Of a stretch of DNA of 52,412 bases, positions 20,095 through 29,639 are shown piece by piece (within the stretch, counting starts at the first letter, position 1; every line of letters begins with the position of its first letter). The stretch lies in NCBI GenBank assembly GCA_002731215.1, contig PCAP01000015.1, positions 1 through 52,412 of the forward strand. The letters are read 5' to 3'. The notes below the pieces were generated by a model. It had not been told where the DNA came from, ran no database searches, and saw only the letters and a list, made by a program, of their open reading frames with translations. Source of the DNA: Acidobacteriota bacterium. Its GTDB lineage: Bacteria > Acidobacteriota > UBA890. The position numbers were made by a program, and so were the translations under genes.

Positions 20095-20996
20095 GCGAGA
20101 CGAAGGACTACCGAAGTGGCACAGTTGCCCTAGTCGGAAGGCCGAATTCCGGGAAGTCAACATTGTTGAATCGTCTTGTTGGCGTCAAGGTAGCGATTAC
20201 GTCAAACAAGCCGCAAACAACCAGGCACCGTATTCTCGGCGTGTTGACTCGTCCTGGGGGCCAGTTTGTGTTTGTAGACACTCCTGGTGTCCATCGGCCT
20301 CACTATCGTATGAACAGGCGAATGATGCACACGACGCGCTCGGTGCTACGGGATGTTGATCTCATTGCCCTGCTAATCGACGTTACCGAGAAATTTGGGG
20401 CTGGCCTACAGTACGCTATCGATCTTGTTGGAAAGGCCGAAGTGCCCACTTTTCTACTGCTCAATAAGATCGATTGCATTGCCAAGCCTAAGCTGCTCCC
20501 AGCGATTGCATCCTTTAGTGAAAAGGGCTCCTGGGCCGAGGTGATTCCTATCTCGGCGCGGAAAGGTGATAATTGTGAGCCCTTTCTTGATGCAGCCCTT
20601 AACCACCTTCCGAAAGCTGGACCGCTTTTCCCCGACGACTCTCTGACCGACAGGTCTGAGCGTTTCTTGGCGTCCGAGTTGGTACGGGAGCAGGTTCTGC
20701 GTCGAACGCGAGATGAGTTGCCGTACACGACAGCAGTCATCGTCGACGAATGGCAAGAGCCTGAGAAAGACGAAGGCACTGTGCGAATTTTTGCGACCAT
20801 CATGGTTGATGGGGAGTCACAAAAACCGATTGTCATCGGGCGGGGAGGCAAGATGCTTAAAGCCGTGGGTACTGTGGCCCGCGCGCAAATTGAAGAAATG
20901 CTGGGCCGGAAGGTCTTTTTAGACTTGCACGTGAAAGCCCGGCCAGGGTGGCGAGAAGACCCGCCCATGCTGGACCAATTGGGGATCGACGACTGA
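20091..20996 (+). CDS. era: GTPase Era
   Basis: GRPNSGKSTLLN, DTPGVHRPHYRMN, LLNKID, KH domain GRGGKMLKAVGTVARAQIEEMLGRKVFLDLHVKARPGWREDP. Confidence 0.97.
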   Translation: MSETKDYRSGTVALVGRPNSGKSTLLNRLVGVKVAITSNKPQTTRHRILGVLTRPGGQFVFVDTPGVHRPHYRMNRRMMHTTRSVLRDVDLIALLIDVTEKFGAGLQYAIDLVGKAEVPTFLLLNKIDCIAKPKLLPAIASFSEKGSWAEVIPISARKGDNCEPFLDAALNHLPKAGPLFPDDSLTDRSERFLASELVREQVLRRTRDELPYTTAVIVDEWQEPEKDEGTVRIFATIMVDGESQKPIVIGRGGKMLKAVGTVARAQIEEMLGRKVFLDLHVKARPGWREDPPMLDQLGIDD

Positions 20997-22399
20997 TGGC
21001 ACGACAGCAAATAGCGGTGTTGGTGGATCCCTTGCGCAGATTGCTGCGCCGGGGGGCCACTGGAAATACGGCCAACATGTTGCGCAAGTTGCACGCTGCG
21101 GACGTAGCTCGACTCATCGATTTTCTGGGGGATGATCAGAAAGACACCGTTTTTACGCTTATGTTGGACGAGGCGCCGGAGCGGGCGGCCGATTTGATCC
21201 GTGAACTTGACGTGCCAGTGGCAGTCATGTTTCTCGCTGGTCTGTCAGACGATCAGGTGGCCAGTGTTATTGCCGAACTTGATCCGGATGACGCTGCCGA
21301 GATTATTCCGGCAATGCCCGAGGAGCAGGCCGAGCGTGTCCTTCACTTGATGAAGGACAGTGCTTCGGAACCTGTGGAAGGGCTACTTTCGTATGAAGAA
21401 GAGACTGCCGGCCGAATCATGAGCCCAGAGGTCTTTGCCCTTGAGGAGCACGTTTCAACTGCGAGCGCGATTGCTGCCTTACAAACATCACGGTCCGAAG
21501 ATCTTGAAATGATTTTCTATTTGTACATCGTGGACGATCGAGGGCATCTCGTCGGCGTCTGTTCGCTGCGCGAGTTGCTCCTTTCTGACCCGGCAGTAAA
21601 ACTCGGTGAGACCATGAATACCCGATTGACATCGGTAAATACTGGAACCGATCAGGAGGAAGTCGCCCGTCTGGTGGCTCGATACGATCTATTGGCTTTA
21701 CCGGTTGTGGATGACGAGAACAAGCTGGTCGGCATAATCACTGTGGACGACGTCATCGACATCATCCGTGAAGAAGAAACCGAAGACATGTTGCTGATGG
21801 CCGGTGTTGGTGAAGGTGACGAGGAAGAGGTCTTGCGTGCTCCCATCTGGAGAAATGCGCTTCAGCGATTTCCCTGGCTACTGGCGGCATTCGTCGGTGG
21901 CATTATCGCTTGGCAGATCTACGAGGGTTTTACAGTCAAACTGAATACGACCAGTGGTGAAGGCGGAGTATCCTTGATTGTTGTTCTGGCGGGCTTCATT
22001 CCGATCATCGCCGGGATGGGTGGGAACTCGGGAACGCAATCTGCGACCATAGTCGTTAGGGGCTTGGCTACCGGGCGAATTCACGGAGGGCTCGACTTCC
22101 GTGTGGTGGCACGGGAACTGGGGGTCGCAACTATTATGGGCGTCACGTTCGGAGGCTTGCTTGCCGTCGTTGCAAGGATGGGTTTTTACGAGATCCCGCC
22201 GCTGATGTCGGCCGTTCTTGGTTTGGCAATCGCTGCTAGCATGACGATGGCCGCTGTGGTCGGTGCGGCCGTGCCGATGCTCATCCGGTGGATTGGCTTT
22301 GATCCGGCGATCGCTACCGGTCCGGTCGTTACCACTGCCATCGATGTCGTGGGCATTGCTACCTATTTCCTCATTGCCACGATGTTGTTGGCGGGCTGA
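20996..22399 (+). CDS. mgtE: magnesium transporter MgtE
   Basis: MgtE N-domain, CBS pair, C-terminal TM with GMGGNSGTQSATIVVRGLA; ATG at 20996 (TGATG overlap with era) preferred over track start 20948. Confidence 0.93.
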   Translation: MARQQIAVLVDPLRRLLRRGATGNTANMLRKLHAADVARLIDFLGDDQKDTVFTLMLDEAPERAADLIRELDVPVAVMFLAGLSDDQVASVIAELDPDDAAEIIPAMPEEQAERVLHLMKDSASEPVEGLLSYEEETAGRIMSPEVFALEEHVSTASAIAALQTSRSEDLEMIFYLYIVDDRGHLVGVCSLRELLLSDPAVKLGETMNTRLTSVNTGTDQEEVARLVARYDLLALPVVDDENKLVGIITVDDVIDIIREEETEDMLLMAGVGEGDEEEVLRAPIWRNALQRFPWLLAAFVGGIIAWQIYEGFTVKLNTTSGEGGVSLIVVLAGFIPIIAGMGGNSGTQSATIVVRGLATGRIHGGLDFRVVARELGVATIMGVTFGGLLAVVARMGFYEIPPLMSAVLGLAIAASMTMAAVVGAAVPMLIRWIGFDPAIATGPVVTTAIDVVGIATYFLIATMLLAG

Positions 22400-22407
22400 G
22401 ACATCAG

Positions 22408-23235
22408 GTGCCGCTGCGTCAAACGCCCGCCTATGCTTTACGTTGCTATCCGCTCGGTGAAGCTGACCTGATCATCGTTTTCTACACCTACAATTTCGGA
22501 TGCGTGCGATCGGTGGCGCGCGGTGCACGGCGAGTTCGGAGCAGGTTCGGGAGCGCCTTCCAGCCGTTCACCCAAAGCGAGCTAGTGTTTTTCGAGAAGG
22601 AAGGACAGGACCTCACCCGTGTGGCTTCCTGTGAAGTCGCTCGTTCTTTCTATGAATCATTGCTGACCCCAGAATCAGCCGCGCTGGCAGCCTACTTCGC
22701 TGAACTTATGACCGAGTTCACGGTCGAGCGCGATCCCAACCCGGCATTGTTTCGCCTCATCAGTGCCGTTTTTGAGGCTGTGGAGGGCGGCATTCCGTTG
22801 CCCGTCGCGGCTCGTTATTTCGAGATCTGGATGCTGCAGTTGTCGGGCTTTCTACCGCTACTGACAAGTTGCGCTAACTGCGGTACGCAACTGGAAGCGG
22901 CACGGTGGGCGGTGGGACATCCGCCGGAGTTCGTTTGCCGTGAGTGCCACCGGCAGTTCGCTGGCAGTAGGCTGCTATCGCCTGCGGGTACTGCCCTGCT
23001 AAAGGAGATTCTCAAGAAAAAGCCACAGGAGGTTGCAGAGGGTGCTGGTCATGATGCGCAGGCGGTCCATCGACTTGCTACCGTTAACCGGTTATTGATT
23101 CGCGGACATATTGGCAAAGAGTTGCGCACGGTCAGGTACCTTGATCGCCTGCGGCGAGGCACCCGCAAACTGCGTTTTCATGCTGCGTCCCCAACATCAG
23201 ATCACCCTCCTTCAGGGCGATCCATTGCACATTGA
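22408..23235 (+). CDS. recO: DNA repair protein RecO
   Basis: N-terminal OB-fold (ALRCYPLGEADLIIVFYT), ARGARR, C4 zinc cluster CANCGTQ...FVCRECH. Confidence 0.9.
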   Translation: MPLRQTPAYALRCYPLGEADLIIVFYTYNFGCVRSVARGARRVRSRFGSAFQPFTQSELVFFEKEGQDLTRVASCEVARSFYESLLTPESAALAAYFAELMTEFTVERDPNPALFRLISAVFEAVEGGIPLPVAARYFEIWMLQLSGFLPLLTSCANCGTQLEAARWAVGHPPEFVCRECHRQFAGSRLLSPAGTALLKEILKKKPQEVAEGAGHDAQAVHRLATVNRLLIRGHIGKELRTVRYLDRLRRGTRKLRFHAASPTSDHPPSGRSIAH

Positions 23236-25031
23236 CTATGAGCACCATCCAGATTTTGGACTCGCTCGTTATCGATCGCATCGCCGCAGGCGAGGTCGTT
23301 GAACGGCCAGCATCGGTAATTAAGGAACTAATTGAGAACTCGCTTGATGCTGGGGCGGGGCGCATTTCAGTGCAACTAGAAGACGCCGGGACTGGACTCA
23401 TAGAAGTGGTAGATGATGGGGATGGTATTGATCCCGTTGAGGTGGAGCTTGCATTCGCCCAGCATGCGACTAGCAAGGTAGCAACACTTAATGATCTAGA
23501 CGCAATTACTACACTGGGGTTCCGCGGTGAGGCACTGGCGAGTATAGCTTCAGTGTCGTGCATTGAACTCACGACTGGGACCGGCGATGGTCCCGGTGTC
23601 CGTATCAAAGTAGAGGGGGGACAAATTCTCCACGTTGAGCGGGTCGCTTGGCCACATGGAACTACAGTGCGAGTCGCAGATCTTTTTTTTAACACACCAG
23701 CGCGCCGTAAGAACCTAAAAAAACCTGCGACGGAGCTCCGCCACGCTAGCCAGGTAGTTACCGACTACGCACTCTGCCGGCCCGACATCTATGTCAGCCT
23801 TGCTCACGGGAAACGTTCGTTAATGGCGGCGCCCCCGGCTGCCACTCTGGCTGATCGCGTAAACGACATTTTGGGTGATCAGGTGGCATCGAATTGGCTA
23901 TCGGTGGAGGGGCAGCCGGGACCATTGTCGATTCGGGGTGGTATCACTAATCCAGATCACCAGCGGCCGAATCGCAATGAGATTCGTTGGGTTGTGAACG
24001 GGAGACCAGTTTCTGACTATCGACTAGTTCACGCACTTGTAAGCGCCTACGAATCGTTGCTTGACCATAAGAGGTTCCCGGTCTCTGTGATTTTTCTTGA
24101 ACTTCCAGTGGGGGATGTGGACGTCAACGTGCATCCTCGTAAGGCTGAGGTTCGTTTTGCCAACCCACGTGCTGTCTATCAAGTGGTTCGTAACTCAGTG
24201 CGGGAGTCTTTGGCACGCCAACTCCCCCCGGTAAACATTCTAGGGGGCGATGACCGACACCCGGGCGGGAACGCGGAGTATGTCGTGGAGTCGGAAAGCG
24301 CTGCAGCTAGCTTTGGCGGGTCGCAATACCGGTCCGTTGCTGAAACAGGCAGTCAATCGCTGCCGGTTAATGATTGGATCGTGTCGGAGGGTACGCCAAC
24401 GACGATTCGCACCCAGTCCACTTTGCCTCCGGGCAAAGAGATTAGTGGAACTGCTGGATCCATACGGCCCCTAGCCCAGTACGACAATACCTACATTGTT
24501 GCGGCGGACCGTAAAGGTATTTTGGTTATCGACCAGCATGTTGCCCACGAGCGAGTTCTCTACGAACAAGTGTTGACCCAGATTGAGGCCCGTACCCTAG
24601 AGGCACAGCATCTTTTGGTGCCAGAAACTATCGAGCTTACTGCTGGCGAGGCAGCGATTATTGAGGAACATTCCGACCTGCTGGAATCTCTAGGTTTTGT
24701 AATCGAGCCTTTCGGTGGCAAAACTTGGGCGTTGAGGACTGCACCCGCCATTCTCGGGAGCCGGGATCTCGGCGAGACAGTGCGTTCGTTAATCACGTCG
24801 TTGGAACAGGGGGCTGGTCCCGAGGCACTCAAAGACGCGCGTCAAGACATGGCGGCCTCGATTGCCTGCCATGCGGCGGTTCGTGCAAATCACCCTTTAA
24901 CGCGCGAAGAAATGGTACACCTCATCGCGGACCTCGAGCGCTGCGAGTCGCCGACACGTTGCCCGCATGGACGACCAATCCTGGTTCGTGTCGATCACGA
25001 TGAACTGGAGCGTCGACTCAAGCGACACTAG
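23232..25031 (+). CDS. mutL: DNA mismatch repair protein MutL
   Basis: GHKL motifs (ELIENSLDAGA, DDGDGI, TLGFRGEAL), FFNTPARRKNLK, endonuclease-type DQHVAHERVLYE and CPHGRP. Confidence 0.96.
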   Translation: MTMSTIQILDSLVIDRIAAGEVVERPASVIKELIENSLDAGAGRISVQLEDAGTGLIEVVDDGDGIDPVEVELAFAQHATSKVATLNDLDAITTLGFRGEALASIASVSCIELTTGTGDGPGVRIKVEGGQILHVERVAWPHGTTVRVADLFFNTPARRKNLKKPATELRHASQVVTDYALCRPDIYVSLAHGKRSLMAAPPAATLADRVNDILGDQVASNWLSVEGQPGPLSIRGGITNPDHQRPNRNEIRWVVNGRPVSDYRLVHALVSAYESLLDHKRFPVSVIFLELPVGDVDVNVHPRKAEVRFANPRAVYQVVRNSVRESLARQLPPVNILGGDDRHPGGNAEYVVESESAAASFGGSQYRSVAETGSQSLPVNDWIVSEGTPTTIRTQSTLPPGKEISGTAGSIRPLAQYDNTYIVAADRKGILVIDQHVAHERVLYEQVLTQIEARTLEAQHLLVPETIELTAGEAAIIEEHSDLLESLGFVIEPFGGKTWALRTAPAILGSRDLGETVRSLITSLEQGAGPEALKDARQDMAASIACHAAVRANHPLTREEMVHLIADLERCESPTRCPHGRPILVRVDHDELERRLKRH

Positions 25032-25633
25032 GAGGTTGCTGGGCGGCTCCCCGGTTTCTGGATTGGCTCGTGAGCTGTGCACTGCGGGCAGGCGCTGACT
25101 TCGAACGTTGGAATGTCGAGCGTGATCAAAGATATTAGTGGCAGTCCACCGATATCATTCAAACCACTGCGGTTTGCGATACAAGCTACCCCAACGGGTT
25201 TACCACCGCAGAACCGAATAGCCTCGACTGTTTCAAGCGTGCTACGCCCAGTTGTCACCACATCTTCGACGACCAAGACGCTGAGACCGGGGCCAAGCAC
25301 AAAGCCGCGGCGTAGAAGCGTCATCTTTCCGTCGACGCGTTCAGTGAAACAAGAGCGCGTGCCAAGGGCACGTCCTACCTCGTGGCCAACAATGATGCCG
25401 CCCAGGGCAGGGGAAACTACTGCGCTGATCTGGCCGGCTACCGTCTTGCGCCATTGTTTGGCTAGTTCACGACCCATTTGTTCGGCCAATGCAGGGTGCT
25501 GCAATGCCACCGCGCACTGCAGATACTGTGGCGAGTGCAAGCCGGACGACAGTTGGAAATGGCCGTCCATAAGGGCACCCGAATCGGTGAGTAGTCTAAT
25601 GATTTCTTGGTCTTTCATTCTGTTGCCTTCCAA
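25028..25633 (-). CDS. pyrE: orotate phosphoribosyltransferase
   Basis: VLVVEDVVTTGRSTLE PRPP motif, FQLSSGLHSPQYLQCA. Confidence 0.95.
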   Translation of the reverse strand: MEGNRMKDQEIIRLLTDSGALMDGHFQLSSGLHSPQYLQCAVALQHPALAEQMGRELAKQWRKTVAGQISAVVSPALGGIIVGHEVGRALGTRSCFTERVDGKMTLLRRGFVLGPGLSVLVVEDVVTTGRSTLETVEAIRFCGGKPVGVACIANRSGLNDIGGLPLISLITLDIPTFEVSACPQCTAHEPIQKPGSRPATS

Positions 25634-26904
25634 ACCACCTTGCCCGCCACGATCGTAAACACTGGCCAGCCCTTGAGTTCCCAGCCGTCAAATGGCGTGT
25701 TATAGCTTTTACTGGAGAATGCTGAAACGTCGACAGTGGCCATGCGGTCTAGATCCAATACAGTGACGTTGGCCACCGTGCCCTCGCTCAAGGTCCCTGC
25801 GCCGAGCCGAAGAATCCTAGCTGGATTAGTGGAGAATAACTCCACAAGTCGTTGCAGCGTGACATGCCCTCGGTGTAGCAGCCGATCGCAGGCCAGCGGC
25901 ACAGCGGTCTCCAGCCCGACGATGCCGAAGGGTGCAAGGTCGAACTCAAGTGCTTTCTCATCGGCATGATGGGGCGCGTGATCAGTGACAATGGCATCGA
26001 TAGTTCCATCGACTAGTGCCTCAATGACAGCGTCTACGTCAGCTTTGCTTCGCAATGGTGGGTTCATCTTGGTGTTGGTATCAAAGGTGCGCACTTCTTC
26101 ATCGGTAAGGATGAAGTGGTGGGGTGTGACTTCGCAGGTGACGTTGACGCCGCGGCCTTTAGCGTCACGGATCATGCGGAGTGCCCCAGCGCTCGAAATA
26201 TGCGCACAGTGGAGGGAACCACCGGTGAGTTCAGCGAGAACTAAGTCGCGGGCAACGATGATATCCTCCGCTGCGGCCGGGTGACCTTTAAATCCGAGAG
26301 CGGTCGAAACCGACCCTTCGTTCATAGGTGCCTTCTGGTTCTGAGTGAGACTCAGGTCCTCGCAGTGCTCAATGACCGGAATGTCGAACATCCGGGTGTA
26401 CTCGAGAGCCCGCCGCATGAGTTCAGCTGTGGCTACCGCGACTCCGTCATCCGAGACGGCGACGCACCCCCCTTCGACGAGCTGTCCAATCTCGGCAAGT
26501 GCTTCGCCTTCCTGGCCGACGCTGACACACCCTATTGGATAAACAGGGACAGATCCGGCTTCGTCGGCGCGCTCGATAATGAGTTCGGTGACAGCGCGGT
26601 GATCATTTACTGGCGAGGTATTGGGCATACACGCGACTCCAGTAAACCCACCGGCTGCGGCCGCCGCAGTTCCTGTTTGGATGGTCTCTTTGTACTCTTG
26701 TCCAGGTTCGCGAAGGTGGACGTGCATGTCGATAAAACCGGGAGCAACGATACATCCGGAGACGTCCAAGACATTAGCTCCGTTTATGTCCAGGTCAGAG
26801 TCGACACTCTCGATTAAACCGCCGTCGATTATCACATCAGCGGTTTTGTCGATTCCCTGAACCGGGTCAATCACCCGGCCGCCTTTAAGCAGCAGTTTTG
26901 ACAT
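25615..26904 (-). CDS. pyrC: dihydroorotase
   Basis: [39 protein letters not shown]; preferred ATG at 26904 (MSKLLLKGG). Confidence 0.95.
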   Translation of the reverse strand: MSKLLLKGGRVIDPVQGIDKTADVIIDGGLIESVDSDLDINGANVLDVSGCIVAPGFIDMHVHLREPGQEYKETIQTGTAAAAAGGFTGVACMPNTSPVNDHRAVTELIIERADEAGSVPVYPIGCVSVGQEGEALAEIGQLVEGGCVAVSDDGVAVATAELMRRALEYTRMFDIPVIEHCEDLSLTQNQKAPMNEGSVSTALGFKGHPAAAEDIIVARDLVLAELTGGSLHCAHISSAGALRMIRDAKGRGVNVTCEVTPHHFILTDEEVRTFDTNTKMNPPLRSKADVDAVIEALVDGTIDAIVTDHAPHHADEKALEFDLAPFGIVGLETAVPLACDRLLHRGHVTLQRLVELFSTNPARILRLGAGTLSEGTVANVTVLDLDRMATVDVSAFSSKSYNTPFDGWELKGWPVFTIVAGKVVWKATE

Positions 26905-27913
26905 TTTTTGCTGGTCCAATTCCGGCTAGTAGGTATAAGACGGCCATACGCACTGCCAAACCGTTGCTGACCTGGTCAAGAATCACTGACTGTGGGCCGT
27001 CGGCGACCTCAGAAGAAATTTCCACGCCGCGGTTAATTGGTCCCGGATGCATCACGATGGCATCGTTTTTGGCCAGCGCCAGTCTGTCCCGGCCCAGTCC
27101 AAAGAGGTTGAAGTACTCACGAAGGCTGGGAAACGATAATTTGCCGCCGCGCTCGAGCTGAATGCGCAATGCGACAATAACGTCAGCGCCTTCAAGAGCC
27201 GGTTCTAGGCGATCGAAGGCTTCGACGCCGAGCTCCTCGATGTTGCAGGGCATAAAGGTCGGAGGGGCAGCGACCACGACATTAGCGCCAAGCTTAAGGA
27301 GGCAGTGGATATTGGAACGGGCTACCCGGCTGTGAGCAATGTCTCCGAAGATCACCACCCTAAGATTTTCGATGTTCCCTTTATGATCACGGATTGTAAG
27401 CGCGTCAAGAAGAGCTTGAGTGGGGTGCTCATGGGCGCCATCCCCAGCGTTAATAACACCGGCGCTACAAATTTCAGCCAGCATATGCGCAGCACCCGGG
27501 AAAGCGTGCCGGACTACTAGAAGATCAGGGTACATGGCCTCAATATTGCGAGCAGTGTCGATAAAAGTTTCACCCTTGACCAGAGAGGAAGTCGAAGCCG
27601 AAATGCTCTGAATGTCTGCGGATAGTCGCTTCGCCGCGATCTCGAACGACATGCGTGTGCGGGTAGATGGTTCGAAAAAGAGATTGATTATCGATTTACC
27701 TCGAAGCGTCGGAACCTTCTTGATCGGACGCTCAGAAATCTCTTTGAAGTGATGGGCGGTGTCGAGAATTAAATTAATCTCGCTGGCATCCAGATGCTCG
27801 ATTGAAAGTAGATCCTTACTTTTAAGCGAAGCAGCCTGTTGATGTGTGGGCAAGATGAGGTCTGCCGCTTCACCGGGCATATTAGTTTCGACGTCCTTCG
27901 TTTCAGGCATCAC
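26885..27913 (-). CDS. pyrB: aspartate carbamoyltransferase catalytic subunit
   Basis: [45 protein letters not shown]. Confidence 0.97.
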   Translation of the reverse strand: MMPETKDVETNMPGEAADLILPTHQQAASLKSKDLLSIEHLDASEINLILDTAHHFKEISERPIKKVPTLRGKSIINLFFEPSTRTRMSFEIAAKRLSADIQSISASTSSLVKGETFIDTARNIEAMYPDLLVVRHAFPGAAHMLAEICSAGVINAGDGAHEHPTQALLDALTIRDHKGNIENLRVVIFGDIAHSRVARSNIHCLLKLGANVVVAAPPTFMPCNIEELGVEAFDRLEPALEGADVIVALRIQLERGGKLSFPSLREYFNLFGLGRDRLALAKNDAIVMHPGPINRGVEISSEVADGPQSVILDQVSNGLAVRMAVLYLLAGIGPAKNVKTAA

Positions 27914-28481
27914 TTTCCTCGCCTTTGTATTGGCTTACGAAGTCGTCAACTCCCATCATCAAAACGCTGTCCTGGCCATCGACCGCTTGGCACTGCACCT
28001 TAATGACCTCACTGAGCGATGTTGGCACGTTCTTGCCGACGAAGTCGGCGCGGATCGGAAACTCACGATGACCTCGATCGATTAGCACCGCCAACTCAAT
28101 AGCTCGTGGCCTGCCATACTCAATGACAGCGTCTAATGCGGCCCTAATGGTTCGGCCCGTGAACAGTACGTCGTCAACGAGGACGACAACCTTGGTCTCA
28201 ATTTCAAAGTCCAACTCAGTCGCTTGTATCAGGGGGTTGGGTGCAATCCGCGATAGGTCGTCCCGATACAGGGTGATGTCCACGCTGCCGGTAGGTACCT
28301 CGATGCCTTCAAACTCCTTGATTTTTTTTTGCAACGCCTCGGCCAGTGGGACACCACGTGTCCGGATCCCAACCAGAGCTAAGTTGTTGGTTCCGTGGTG
28401 ACGCTCGACAATTTCGTGAGCAATTCTGGACAAGGCACGGTCCATCTCCCGTGTGTCCATGATGATTGTCTTTTCAGGCAT
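27903..28481 (-). CDS. pyrR: bifunctional pyr operon regulator / uracil phosphoribosyltransferase PyrR
   Basis: [48 protein letters not shown]; start revised to 28481. Confidence 0.96.
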   Translation of the reverse strand: MPEKTIIMDTREMDRALSRIAHEIVERHHGTNNLALVGIRTRGVPLAEALQKKIKEFEGIEVPTGSVDITLYRDDLSRIAPNPLIQATELDFEIETKVVVLVDDVLFTGRTIRAALDAVIEYGRPRAIELAVLIDRGHREFPIRADFVGKNVPTSLSEVIKVQCQAVDGQDSVLMMGVDDFVSQYKGEESDA

Positions 28482-28656
28482 GGGCGGAGTTCTGGGAAGC
28501 TTTCCCGACCAGAATTTTTTTGGAGAATCGCCAGTCGTATCGCAGATAAGTCCCACGACTTAAAGGCCAAGAAAGAGAGGGCAGATAATCCAAAAAAATC
28601 CCGACCGGCTCGTGTCGAGTCGTTCGGGCTTGCCTGTACCACGTGGTATTCATCAT
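28474..28656 (-). CDS. putative 60-aa pyr leader peptide
   Basis: ATG at 28656 preceded by AAAGGGAAG (SD) within the PyrR hairpin 3' arm; ORF spans the terminator and overlaps the pyrR ATG by 8 nt. Confidence 0.6.
   Translation of the reverse strand: MMNTTWYRQARTTRHEPVGIFLDYLPSLSWPLSRGTYLRYDWRFSKKILVGKASQNSAHA
28592..28628 (-). terminator. intrinsic terminator (attenuator) in pyrR leader
   Basis: Minus strand CCCGA-A-CGACTCG-ACA-CGAGCCG-G-TCGGG-A-TTTTTTT: 12 paired positions with one mismatch, 3-nt loop, T7. Confidence 0.88.
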
Positions 28657-28661
28657 CTCTT

Positions 28662-28696
28662 CCCTTTCTGGCCTCACGGGGCCAGCCTTTAAAGGG
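28662..28696 (-). promoter_or_regulatory. PyrR-binding stem-loop (PyrR binding loop type)
   Basis: Minus strand CCCTTT-AAAGG-CTGGCC-CCGTGA-GGCCAG-AAAGGG; loop and flank match the CNGNGAGG core of the Bacillus consensus ARUCCNGNGAGGYU with compensated stem pairs. Confidence 0.88.
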
Positions 28697-28712
28697 CTTA
28701 CGTTGCCTAGTT

Positions 28713-28741
28713 AGGTTAACTAGCCTCTTGTAGCGTGTCAA
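28713..28741 (-). promoter_or_regulatory. sigma70-type promoter of pyrR operon
   Basis: Minus strand TTGACA (28741-28736), 17 nt, TAACCT (28718-28713); predicted +1 near 28706, about 10 nt before the PyrR hairpin. Confidence 0.7.
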
Positions 28742-28820
28742 ATTTGCCGCCTAAGGGTCCTCATGCTACTTTCGCTGGTAGCCCGCCTTCGCGGGAGCAC
28801 ACCGCTTCTTTCGGGAGCCC

Positions 28821-29639
28821 ATGTACGATAGGCGCCTGGCGATAGAATCTGTAGCCCATGTAGGCCCAGGGCAGTTCATTCTTGGTTTTGAGTGTCCCGA
28901 GATTGCAGCGCAATGTCGTCCCGGCCACTTTGTAATGATTTCTGTGGCAGAGTCCATCGATCCAGTGCTGCGCCGGCCCATGGCAATTTACAGGGTGCTG
29001 CGTGATGCTTCGAACACTCCCTACGGCTTCACCCTGCTGATCGAGGTCGTTGGTTGTGGGACTGCGCTATTAGAACAGAAAAGTATTGGTGATCACCTGG
29101 AAGTTCTAGGTCCGTTGGGAGTTCCATTCTCTTTGCCAACCAAGGACGAGGCGAGTGGTGAGCATCTTTTGGTCATGGGTGGCGTTGGTTCGGCGCCGTT
29201 CCCACTGGTTGCCGAGGAACTGTTGAAGTCTGGCCATCGTGTCCGTGCTTTCGTTGGCGCCCGAACTGCCGAAGCATTGCTGTGCGTAGACGATTTCCGA
29301 GAACTCGGGGTTCCGGTAGAGGTCGCCACTGACGACGGCAGCGAAGGCTTTCATGGTTATGTAGTTCATCCATTGCAGGGGTACCTGGAATCTGAAGATC
29401 CTGCCAATGCTGTCCTCTATGCTTGCGGCCCAACGCCGATGATGCGAGCGGTGCACGAAATCGCAATAATAAGAAACCTGCCGTTGCAGGTCAGTTTTGA
29501 GGCACCCATGGCGTGTGGCATCGGTGTCTGCTTGTCGTGTGTAGTGCGTGTAGACGCTGGTGATTATGGCGACTGGCGCTATGTACGCTGCTGCCGCGAG
29601 GGCCCAGTGTTTGATAGTCGAAGGTTGGTGTGGCAATGA
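28821..29639 (+). CDS. pyrK: dihydroorotate dehydrogenase electron transfer subunit
   Basis: FAD/NAD ferredoxin-reductase fold; C-terminal 2Fe-2S MACGIGVCLSCVVRV...CCREGPVF. Confidence 0.93.
   Translation: MYDRRLAIESVAHVGPGQFILGFECPEIAAQCRPGHFVMISVAESIDPVLRRPMAIYRVLRDASNTPYGFTLLIEVVGCGTALLEQKSIGDHLEVLGPLGVPFSLPTKDEASGEHLLVMGGVGSAPFPLVAEELLKSGHRVRAFVGARTAEALLCVDDFRELGVPVEVATDDGSEGFHGYVVHPLQGYLESEDPANAVLYACGPTPMMRAVHEIAIIRNLPLQVSFEAPMACGIGVCLSCVVRVDAGDYGDWRYVRCCREGPVFDSRRLVWQ

Noticed and set aside
23132-23695. 187-aa minus-strand ORF across recO/mutL junction
   Set aside because: Ser/Thr-rich antisense shadow of the MutL GHKL domain.
28490-28519. Plus-strand hairpin TTCTGG...CCAGAA followed by T7 at the pyrR start
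   Set aside because: It looks like a terminator on the plus strand, but no plus-strand gene precedes it; may only limit antisense transcription or be part of pyrR-leader folding.
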